Below the pieces are notes generated by a model. That model saw only the letters and a program-made list of their open reading frames with translations, was not told where the DNA came from and did not search any database. A program made the translations under genes and the position numbers. Shown here in pieces: positions 10,422 through 22,400 of a stretch of DNA of 64,000 bases (position 1 is the first letter of the stretch; each line of letters starts with the position of its first letter). Source of the DNA: Lasioglossum baleicum (lineage: Eukaryota > Arthropoda > Insecta > Hymenoptera > Halictidae); the NCBI RefSeq assembly GCF_051020765.1, contig NC_134932.1:3472001-3536000 (forward strand), written 5' to 3'.

Positions 10422-13400
10422 ATGGGTTGCGGAATGGGAATGATTAAATACTTACTCTTCATATTCAACTTCATTTTCGCGGTAAGTTCTACCTTCCACT
10501 AATCAATTGTTCGCAAAACTTGTTTGTTTATATTGAAATTGAGATAGTCTTTCGAAATAAAAATATTCTTTTCTCTCCCCTTGTATCATTCTATTGGGTA
10601 AAATAGAATAATCGTGTTTTGTTTAGTCACCGCGTTTACATAATACTTTTACTTTGTTTCATGATCTCATTTATATGTACATGTACTTTTTAGTAAATAA
10701 AGTTCCGTCGGCGGCACTAGCAAATATTTATATCGCATTCGAGTATAGGTCAATTGTACCGTCTCAGTGGCGGTGATATAGTTATTGGCATGTTTTATTT
10801 TTGAAACGGCAAATATTAAGAATCCCTGATATAGAAAATCATTTTTTATTGCTTCTTATTTATATTTCAAAGATCAAAGCAACGTTATTCACTGAACACG
10901 TATACATATGTATTGTATTTTGTAATAAAAGATTTATCGAATAAAGAATAGAAATTTCTTTATTTTGGAGTTACAGTGTGAAATTTCATATAACCAGCAG
11001 TTAAGGTAGAAAGTGGAGTGCAAGTAATTGAAGGTTAAGTAGATTTATGTAATCTTTATTTCGTTTCAAATAGCATATCTGTTCTTTTTTCCCCAATTTA
11101 AATTACAATTGATTTGCACGGACTGTGTGTGTGTGTGTGTCGCCTATGATATACATACAATTAATCGTCTCTAGTTAGTGTCGATGTCACACACGTTTAT
11201 CGAACCATAAGCTGAACCCAATACTTTCTGAGTCAGTTTCTTTTTTCGATACGCTTATTTCAACACACGTCGATGTAGCCTGTGTGAGTCATGCGATAAC
11301 GATACTATACATACAGTACGTACCATCTACCATCTTTCGCCGCGTACACGTATCAACCAACTGCCATTGTATTATTCTGAACAATTCAACAGTTGTACGC
11401 GAAAAATATATTCTTTCGCGATGATTGCTGCGACATATCGAAGGAATACAAAATAATACAAAATAATAATTGAACGTACGACTATTTATTTGTGTAACAC
11501 GTATGCGCGCATACTTTAGTTGAGCAAATAACGAATAGAAAACTTGTTCCCCCTTTCGTAATTGGATATTTCAAAATTCTTGCCTGTTTAAACAATCTTC
11601 CTATGTACATGTAGTATAATGTACACACAAGTGGACTGAATACGCTGCGCGCGACTTTTGAAATGGCTTCCTTCTGGTTTATCGCGTGGAGAATTTTCAG
11701 ACATTCTTAACGAATTTCTGTTTATTTGCAAACATTTTGTTTGGAAATCGTACATACCGCGTACTCGCTTGAAAATAAAATTTATAACAATTTTCAATCT
11801 TTAACGTGATCTTATCACACGGACACGTAAGTGTAGTTACTACAATATCTTTTTTTTTCTTGTACTAGTTATAGGAAACTGGGTGAATGTATATCCTTTT
11901 CAACTATTAAATAATCGATATAGCTATTCTATTTGTGTCAGGAGTGTGTACCACCGTGTACTCGATTCGATCGAGAACTGGTTTCAGCTCCATGTTTCGC
12001 TATGTGGTACATACATATACACGAATTCGCCTAGGAATTTTTTTTTTAGCAAAAACCAGGTGAAAGGTTGCCGCCTTGTTCTTTCAAAAAAAAAAAAAAT
12101 AGAAAAAAACATTATGTAAAGAGATTTGGAAAGAAAATATATTTTATTTTAATTATTGCTGTAATGGTTGATGGTACATATTCAGAAGTAATAATACTCT
12201 ATTTTGTTATATGCAACAAGAATATTCTATTCAATGTTGCGCGATGTCTTTGTATAATTGACTGACTGAATTGTACGACTGTAACGTATGATTGGTTTGT
12301 TGAATGACCTCTGCGCGAGTCGTTCGTGTGCTTGGTATGCGATCCTTAACTTTGTTCTGTTGCTGCCTTCACTGCGCGCGTAACCAGTCTCTCTCATGTT
12401 GTTTCGAAGGAATTATGTATTCCGTTTTTCATCATTTGATTATCAGAATCTTAATTGAATTCTCAATGTGATACATGCCACAAACATTTGGAAGTTCTGG
12501 TTTCCAGAAACTTTTCGATGCAGGTTCCCACATCAAAATTTCAATTCGACCTTCGCGGGACTTTTAAGGTCATCAAAAAAATAAATAAATAAATAAATAA
12601 ATTTATTTCGTAGCTTTTGTCTGTGAAATACCTTTGTTCGCATCGTTCATATTTTACGGAAATTGTTGATAGTTTCGAGTGTGCCGTATACGTATACATT
12701 CGCATGGTTTTTGCGGTGACGTAGTCGAATAGAGCGATTGCGCGCGATTGGCGGTTAGGAAATCCCGATGAAATGACGGGTACAGACGAAAATGCGCGAG
12801 AGAGACGGAGAAGGAAAGAGGAAAACAGAGCCAGTCACGAGCTCCACGAGTTTCATTCGAGCTCTTGTGTTTTTAGTGTCCGTTTCACCGTTTCGCCGTT
12901 TCACGCTCGTCTCGTCCTCGACTCTGTCGTGTCATTTTCGATTACTGACCTTGCGCCAGTTTTGCGCGTTTCCGTTCTCTCTGTGCGCGAACAAATTCTC
13001 TCTGCGATCTTGCGCACCAGTCTTCGGAGCAAAAACGATCAAGATGAGCTGTGTTTCGGACTGTATCAAGTGGTTGCTGTTTATTTTTAATTTTCTCTTT
13101 CTAGTAAGTAATCACCTATCGATTTCCATGCGATGTGCTTCGTCTCGAGACGCGATCCTTCTTCGCATCTTCTGGCTCCTCTCCCAAATGTGTTAGCTAG
13201 GGGAGGGATATACAATTTATTATATTACAGGATATTATTACAAAAATGAACTTGTGAGCATTTAATGAAGAAATTTTTCATTTTCGAGTTAAAATAGCTC
13301 CGAGTGCAAAGGGTTAAAAAAAAAAATCGTTGTCCTAGATCAGTGTTTTCCAAAGTGTGGTATTCACGCGTACCCCTACTATACCCCTTGGGGTATAGGG

Positions 13401-16400
13401 TATAGGAAGAGTTTGGAGGGGGTTCGCACTGATTCTAGTGCAAGAATCCTGGTGCCGCGGGAGTCTACTGTTTTGTACTTGTATGTACAAAGTACAATGG
13501 ATGTAAATACACGCCTGCCGCACTTAATACCGATTGTTCTTAACCCCTTGCCATGTCATCAAGCTTTCAAAAACACAGAGTATTAAATATGAATGTTACT
13601 AATGCCTTTCTTAATTTAAATGAAATAAAATTTGATTCGTTTGTAATCCATACTTCAGCATTAAAGTAATAAATGTAGGCATAGAAAAAAAAATGTAAAT
13701 TTTCCTTTCCCTTCTACGACATTTTTCGGGATAAAGACGCGCTCTGTTCAATCGCTGTAACTGTAAAGAAAATTACACGGCAAGGGGTTAACGGAAGAGA
13801 TGATACTCGGTGTTACGTTACGACAGTTATACATCTAGAACGCGGCGGGTACACAGATGTCGAAACTTTGGGAAACAACTACAGTTCTAGACCCCCCTCT
13901 ACTTCCTTCGAATTCCTCTGTCCACTCTGTATGTACAATAAGTTGTTACAGAGACTGAGCTGATCGTCGACGAGCTAACAATAAGATGATTTGTATTTTG
14001 TATGCTACGCTCCCGTGTAGTGGTTGCAATTCCGTTCTAGATTCCTTCGTTTGCTCAAGTTGTGTTCTCGCCTCGCACTGTACACACAGTACACAGTGCG
14101 TCCTTGACATTTTTCTCATTTGTTCAAATTCCATATCGCGCGAGACGCTCTTATGAAATATTTCGCGTCCGATGCGTCAGAATCAATGATAAAATCGCGA
14201 GACTGGAACGAGTTCGTTGTTGGTATGCGTCATTGCGTCACGAATCAACGAATTCCTGCGGAAACTCTGCTTATCCCTTTGCAGTCTACTCGAATTTGGA
14301 CTCGAAAATTAAACATTTCTTTCTAGCTAGAATATTTCCATTCTGTATGATTTTTAAAAAATTTTATTAACAACATATTTAATAATGTAAACAATATTTT
14401 TAGTGGCGCCTCAGAGTCGCCGCGCGCGAGTGCCAAGGGTTCCAACATCTTCGTGAAATCTCGTTAAACATTTTTCGCAATACGATCACAGTACATTGCT
14501 GCACTGTTAACGACAGATGTACGGTTGTTAAAAGATTCAATTAATGAATTATAAACTGTTGATAGTGTAGGATATTGGTCGAGAGCATTGGCAGCAGTAC
14601 CGTCAACTTGATTAATAGCTGTGTTCGATTTCAACGTTGCTGTCAAGATAATCTCGCGACGAATGCGATTTATACAGAGACAAATTACTTTGTCGTTTGT
14701 TACAATGCGAATGGAAGAATAAGCGTGAAAATATGTTACGTAACCGCAATAATTTTGCGAATGTACCCGGAATATCGACTATACTTCCAACACGAAACCA
14801 CGATAACAAAGTCGGTGTATGTATTTCCGCTTCTGCCACTTCCTAGTAGAAAGAGATATGCAGCATTGTAAACGCGTAGAGTTACCGATGAATATTTCGT
14901 ACATATAGAAGGGCATTATATTCTCCGCTTATTATTAACGACCAATTGATAACGCGGCAGCAGCAGCAGCAGCAGATCACCACAATTGGCGTGTCAAACA
15001 CACAGACGACTGCCAAGACCGTGATCTGAAAAATCTGAATCGAACCTGATGCGTTAATAGAGTGCATCGCGGGTGACGTAATACAATCCAACACCATCTG
15101 GCTCTGTTGAATTAATTTCCGATTTTTCGAGAACAATCGATAAAATATACGCGCGCGGAATGGGGTGTTTTGGTCTTGGTTTATCATCGAAATTTTTCGT
15201 AAAATTGCATTCGTCTTAGAGATTTAAAAATTTCAAGTTGCACGTGAAAGATTATGTACATAATGTGTAACTATTCAGATTAAATTCGATAAGGGAAATG
15301 TGTTTATCGCGTCTCCAACATTTCTGAGAACAGCGATCTCAAAGATCTCTGCTCGACGACGACGAAAGAGTTCCATAATAAGATCGCTATCTACGCAACG
15401 TTTCGTAGCATCTACACGCCGCCGCGCCGCGCCGTATGACGTAATATAGGACACCACGCTACACCAAGCTTCTATCTCTGGCGAGCATGTATTATTTATG
15501 TATACATATATGTGTACTATAATTTCGGACAATACGAAAACAAAGACGAAAAAAAGAATGTTAAAAATATATTTCTTGTTTCGAGATATTTTAAAAGGAA
15601 AAGGATGCTAACGTTAAACGGATTCCCATATATGTACGTAATGTTGACATAACAAGCGGTATCTAACGGTTCATTTTTCACAATACATATCGTAAAAATT
15701 ACATAAATAAACGATAAACTCATTTTTTCTTAAATTTTGACTTGCACCACTTTCATAATTATGGACATACATATATTAGCATGGCACTTTCTTTTTTATA
15801 TATCGTTATATCTCGCCAGAGATTGATCTTTTTCAGTGTGTCCGACGAAAAAAAGTGTCAACGCTGTTCGTTTTAACTGCTTGTACACTTGTTAGCAATT
15901 ATCGCTGCACGCCAAAAGAATGGCCTTCACCCAGAAAATGTCCACGCGATAGGATTGTTCTTGTAACTACGAATCAGTGGTATACACAGTACATACAGTA
16001 TACATACCGTGCATCGTAAATTTTCCTGGAGGCTGTTGAGTCATTCGCTTGGTTTCTTTCATCTGTTTCACGTGTTGTTTACGAACGATATCCGCGCGCG
16101 CGCACTGATACACGCAGACACGAGGGTCTCGAAAAATAACTTTTCAAGCGACCACCACGTCCTTTATCTGACAATAGCCGGTCCCATTCAAGGCTAGCGC
16201 GTCGTTTAAGGCAGGAAACAGGTTTTTTGTTACTGTATTGGTGGGGATTCGCCTTCGGCTTTCTAAAGAGTTGGACTTTGTGGAAGTTTGAGAGATAACA
16301 CCGTGTCCAAAGCAGTGAACACGGGTTGCCTTATCGGGTTGTCACGCGGCGCTTGTCCAAGATTATCATTTCAATGGCAGACGTGCATCATTGATAACGC

Positions 16401-19400
16401 CGGACGCTTCCGCCGCTGCAAATTAGTACTAATAACGTTGCGCGATAAATGGCAGACGAGCCAAAAGCTGTTTTAATAGAAGCGGTGACGCTTGCCACGC
16501 TAATTGTGAGTCAATGTGTATGTACATATGTATACGGATGGACCTACGCGAAAATGCTTTCAACCGTGCTCGAGTTGTTGAATGTATTTCTTTGCGATTT
16601 TATCGAGTAGATAATTTAACGATATTATCGTCGTTAGGTGTTTGTATTGCACGAAGAATCATAAATCATAACTGATTTATCAATTTTCCCGGGAAGCTAA
16701 TTTACCGCGAAGTTCTCCACTTGAAGCGAGTTCTATCTTTTTTCTACGTAAGAATATCGAGATAACAACTTTTATTTTTCCACGAGTTAAACGATAAGGA
16801 GAGCCCCTTTACTTGGTATTGTCTCTGGTCTGGTAGAACCAGAACAATTAAACCGCGTGTCATTTCTTCCGTCGCGATACTCGTTCGATTCTTTAATTAG
16901 ACACTCTCGCGGAGGTCTAGACGAGATTAGCGATCACGGTGTTTCTTTCCTGTTCCTGGTGACGTTAGACGCGCGCGCGTGATTTCCAGAGGAAACTATT
17001 ATCAAGGAAATACGCGAACACGATTACGTCACTCGCGGTTAGGCGACCCCAAACCTATGCAAGATGTTGGCGCAGCGAGTAATCAGCGAGAACACAGGCA
17101 ATACATACCTATTTTTGTGTAACATTTCGCCGAACGAAAGGGAGAAAATCAATTTTATCTTGCCGGATAAGACGGATCTCGAGATCCGAGATATCGCGCG
17201 AGAAAGTTACTCAAGAAAGACGTCGCGTCGCGTCGTCGCGCGTGTGGGCGACGTTCATAATCCTAGACTTGGCGTCAGAGAATTAAATGATTCAGAATCG
17301 TTTTATCGAAACGATAAAACATTCCGCCCACTCTTTTCGTTGGACGCACAATGCACGCTACTACACAGTCCTTATCTATTTTTCACAGTGTACTCCGCTA
17401 AATTCTTTCTTTAGCTTGAATTTCCTAGCGTGAAAACTTATTGCGTACGTGACTGTAGCTTATCGATTCGAAAAGTGTTTACTATGTCACCGAGGTATAT
17501 AGTAGAAAGTAGAAACGATGGAAATTGTACAAAATCGAACGAAACGTGGTTTACATTAGGTGCATAAATGAATTCGTGGCTCGCTGTGTAGTAACGATGC
17601 TAACTCGTTTGTTATAGCGTCGCCGCACCGCGTCGCGCCGCGCCGTCGTTGAATCATGTGACCCAGCTCCTCGCGCATTGTGACAAATGTTCAATAAGAC
17701 ACATGGGAGCGATTACGGGAGCTTTTCATCTATTACATTCTCAATATCGTAACATCTGTTACGGATGCGTAAAATCCGCTGACTGACCATTGTTATTCCC
17801 CTTTCACATTATGAATTATGAATTGCGTCGCGCGAATAACGCGACCGTATGCAGAGGAATTATTAGGACTTACGCGGCTAATTCGTTCCAGTGTCAGAAC
17901 TTTCTAATAAAAACTTGATCTGTAGTTTTCATTTTTATTCGTTGGGGAACGTGCCTATACAATTATCATACGTATCTATTAAACAAAATAAAAGATTGGA
18001 AACCGCTGGTGTATGTAGAAAAACCGTTCAAGTCGAACAGCGCCCGAGCGCCACTGCTGAAAGGTTATATTAATACGATCTGCTTTGTACACGCTGTATG
18101 TACGTAGTTATTTGAAAGGAAAATTCAACTAGACCAATTATCTTCGGAAAATTTATGACTCATAAATGGCTGAATGCATACGCTGTACACACGAGCAAAC
18201 ACTCTTCGATAAAGCTCCCGTTCTGGCAATCAAAAAACGAATGTCACACAGTTTGGAATTGGTTTTCTCATCCGCATTCTACGAATTCGTGTAGGTCGAG
18301 GACTTGCAGCAATTTCGTTTTTCCTCTTTCTCTCTGTGAACAGTTTGAAACAGTATTCTTTTGAAACTGTTCAAGACACGTTGCTCTCTCTCTAGAAACA
18401 ACTGTGTTCACTGTTCACAGTTCACAGGCACCTTCGTATGTAGTAGTTACCGTCTGGCAAAACTGATACGTTGTGTGCTCGATATCGTGGAACTATAGTC
18501 GCAGGCGGCGGATTACAAATGATAAATACACGCTGCACTCTAAAGTTGAATAACAGACAGTCACACGTGCGAGGATCCCATCATCGATCACGACAATTTT
18601 GAGCGTGTGCATGACACGAAGGCGTATGTCGGTCAAGTTTCAAGGATGTAATATCCTTTAGCGTTCGCGTTTAATACTTTCTGCGTTATAGAAGTGTCCC
18701 ATTTCTTTTTTATTTAGAATTTAGAATCGCTTAGAGATTGCTCGTTGAATCGATCAGACCGGATCGCGAAAAAACATAAGAATAATAAAATAGGAACCTT
18801 TCATCGGAGTACATAATCATTTGTTCCACTCGGCTCGATATATTTTTAATTTTTCGAGATCGCGAACAGCTTCGTTTAATGCAAATAGAAAAATGTATGT
18901 ATTGGAAGTAACTACTATTCGCGTATCACACATTTGGTTTTTGCGGGAAGAATGCAAGCTTCACAAAGGTCACTAAACGGTTAACTCCGCTGCCATGGTG
19001 TATCGCGTATGGTGTTGTAGGTAGGAAATGGGTTTCTCGGAAGTCGAACCGAGACTGTACAGTCTTCCTGTGTACAGTTCTCAGTATTTTAGCGGTCTTT
19101 ACTTCTGCGACTTGACACCCCTTAAGCCTTAAGCAATTCACTGTAAACCTCGCGAGCCAATTCAACCGAAAAAAGATCTTCAACAACTTTATTAACCTCT
19201 TTTCGTATAACAAACAAAAGTACAGCAAGGAGTTTGACATTACAAAAAATCCAAGTCGAAAAATTTCGATAAAATAATGACGTAAAGATCAAGTACAATT
19301 ATCGTCGGCCGAACAAACATTTTCAATAAACAGGCCAGTGTAAAGATACCAGTCATTACAATCATCGAGCAGCAATCACGCCATATTTGACCACACTGTG

Positions 19401-22400
19401 AAAGCATTTCCTACTGTACTTCCTCGAGTCGTTCTTCGAACGATATGGCTGCCAAGATCTTTATGCGGAAAACACAGGTGGCAAGTAAAAAGTTGAGGGA
19501 AAACTCTCTTAATCTTTTTCAAATTTTAAATGGTGCCCAATGCATCCATTTTTCTAATAAATGCATCAAATCCACAATGGTGGTGATTAGGGCTGTTACT
19601 TTCCTTCGAAGGTCGAAGATTTTAAAGCTTCGGAGCTTCTTCGATTTCAGAAACTTCGAAGGTGATGAGAATCGAATTTTTCAAACCTCGAAATTCGAAC
19701 CTCTGTAGTAAATTATTATTAGAGGATTAAAAGAAACGGAGTTTCGAAGCGTTCAACTTGGAAAGGGCCTAGCCGATTAAGATGGTCAAAACTGCCCTTA
19801 GAGCTTTTTCAACGGCTATTGAACCATTCGAAAGCTTGCCAAGAAAAACCCCTCTGAGTAAAATTTCAGCCCTCTAGCTTGCCCGTGAGGGTAGTTACAG
19901 GGAAAAATAGATTTTGCGGTTTTCGGCGCATTTTCCGGTCTAAAATGCGTTCTAAAATTCTGAAAAAAATGTGACACATTCTGGATCCCAAGGCGCATTT
20001 TTGAGAATTTTTTCAGATTTTTTTGTTTCAAACTGTGGTCGTAAAAAATGAAAAACCTCAAAAAAATCGGAAAAATATTTTTTTCTCAAAAATATGAAAA
20101 CATGCTATTTTGCTGTTTGGTTCCCTGATAAAGTACTATAACAGGCAATGTTGTCAATTTTTTTTAGATTTTTTGTTCGGCTGCATCATTGTCAAAAACA
20201 ATAAAAACCGAATTTTTTCGACGTTTTTGCTGTGAGGAGGAAAGTTACACTTGTTGGCTTTACCGTGTGCGTATATTAAGTAATTTTTAGCGTTATTACA
20301 CTGAAACAAGCAATTATTTTACCTAAAAAATGTGATTTGAGAGAAAGAAAAAATTGTATTCTGTGCGATATATACCAGAATGTTCGCAACGCTTACAACA
20401 TCGCCGGTTGGCACCGCGGTTAAGGCGTCCGACTACGGAGCGGATACTCTGGGGTTCGAATCCTGTCGATAGTGGTTTTTTTTTCCATACGTCAAACTTT
20501 ATTTTTTCAATTTCTTATTATGTATATGGTTTACTCATACGAGTTTAACAATGTTTTTTTAATGTTTTAAAAATATTTAAGTAACATTTTTAAGCAAAAT
20601 ACATACAAAAATAGTTTTGGATCATAAAAAGTATTATAAAACTCCAGCATAATGCATGTACCGTCGACGGTCAACTCCGGTCTCAGTGCCTATAAAAACC
20701 TGGAGTTGACCGTTTTCCCTGGCCTTCCATCCGAACGGGAAAGGACAATATGACAGTACATAGCAGGTACAGAGGTAGTTAATTTTTACCACGTTTATAT
20801 TAGTTTATGATTCTGGTCGCGCAATAATCAGCTACGAAGAATACAATGACCGTCGTAAAAACTGGCCTGCAAGGAATCTTATCTTTTTGGGAGGGTGGTT
20901 ATTATTTCCCTTACTAATAGCTGCGCGTATTTTCCGTACATCAAACTATATTTTTCCAATTTCTTATTATGTGGTTTATTCATGTGAGTTTAACAATATT
21001 TTTTTAATGTTTTAAAAATATTTAAGTAATATTTTTAAGTAAAATACATACAAAAATAGTTTTGGAGTATCTATTATTTCCTTGATTCTCTAATTGTATA
21101 TGTTCATCATGGCGGTCCTGTTTAACATTTTTAACATTAAAAATCATGAATATAGTTTCTAGGCCTTTCGGAATTTGTAGAAACGGGTAAAATAGAAAGA
21201 AGTATATATAGCAGCTGTTCTTCCGAGTTGTCATTGTTAGCCAATTAGCTGCTGTTTTTACGTGACCTGTTAATTACAGAATTATTTATTTCTCATAAAA
21301 GTAAATATTTGTATGGAGTTGATAGAAATAGACTTATCTTTTATAATTGTGGGCAGAATGCGCGATTTTATAGGCACTGAGACCGGAGTTGACCGTCGAC
21401 GGTACATGCATTATGCTGGAGTTTTATAATACTTTTTATGATCCAAAACTATTTTTGTATGTATTTTGCTTAAAAATGTTACTTAAATATTTTTAAAACA
21501 TTAAAAAAACATTGTTAAACTCGTATGAGTAAACCATATACATAATAAGAAATTTGAAAAAATAAAGTTTGACGTATGGAAAAAAAAACCACTATCGACA
21601 GGATTCGAACCCCAGAGTATCCGCTCCGTAGTCGGACGCCTTAACCGCGGTGCCAACCGGCGATGTTGTAAGCGTTGCGAACATTCTGGTATATATCGCA
21701 CAGAATACAATTTTTTCTTTCTCTCAAATCACATTTTTTAGGTAAAATAATTGCTTGTTTCAGTGTAATAACGCTAAAAATTACTTAATATACGCACACG
21801 GTAAAGCCAACAAGTGTAACTTTCCTCCTCACAGCAAAAACGTCGAAAAAATTCGGTTTTTATTGTTTTTGACAATGATGCAGCCGAACAAAAAATCTAA
21901 AAAAAATTGACAACATTGCCTGTTATAGTACTTTATCAGGGAACCAAACAGCAAAATAGCATGTTTTCATATTTTTGAGAAAAAAATATTTTTCCGATTT
22001 TTTTGAGGTTTTTCATTTTTTACGACCACAGTTTGAAACAAAAAAATCTGAAAAAATTCTCAAAAATGCGCCTTGGGATCCAGAATGTGTCACATTTTTT
22101 TCAGAATTTTAGAACGCATTTTAGACCGGAAAATGCGCCGAAAACCGCAAAATCTATTTTTCCCTGTAACTACCCTCACGGGCAAGCTAGAGGGCTGAAA
22201 TTTTACTCAGAGGGGTTTTTCTTGGCAAGCTTTCGAATGGTTCAATAGCCGTTGAAAAAGCTCTAAGGGCAGTTTTGACCATCTTAATCGGCTAGGCCCT
22301 TTCGCTGCTAACAATAAGTTATATACATAATATTTGATACACAGTTATACACGGACAGACACACCTACATTTCGCGAAAAAAATACGCCACCACAGCTAA

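Noticed and set aside
17064..17414. 116-codon frame in the long tetraspanin intron
   Set aside because: No recognised domain and no splice context; it probably arises by chance.
20401..21663. Functional tRNA-Arg genes
   Set aside because: The T stem has only three pairs and the acceptor stem does not close, so they are called tRNA-like only.
19816..22248. Two identical 81-residue frames and two near-identical frames (64/69 residues) in the palindrome
   Set aside because: Their identity is explained by the inverted duplication; one overlaps the tRNA-like sequence, and none has features of a conserved protein.
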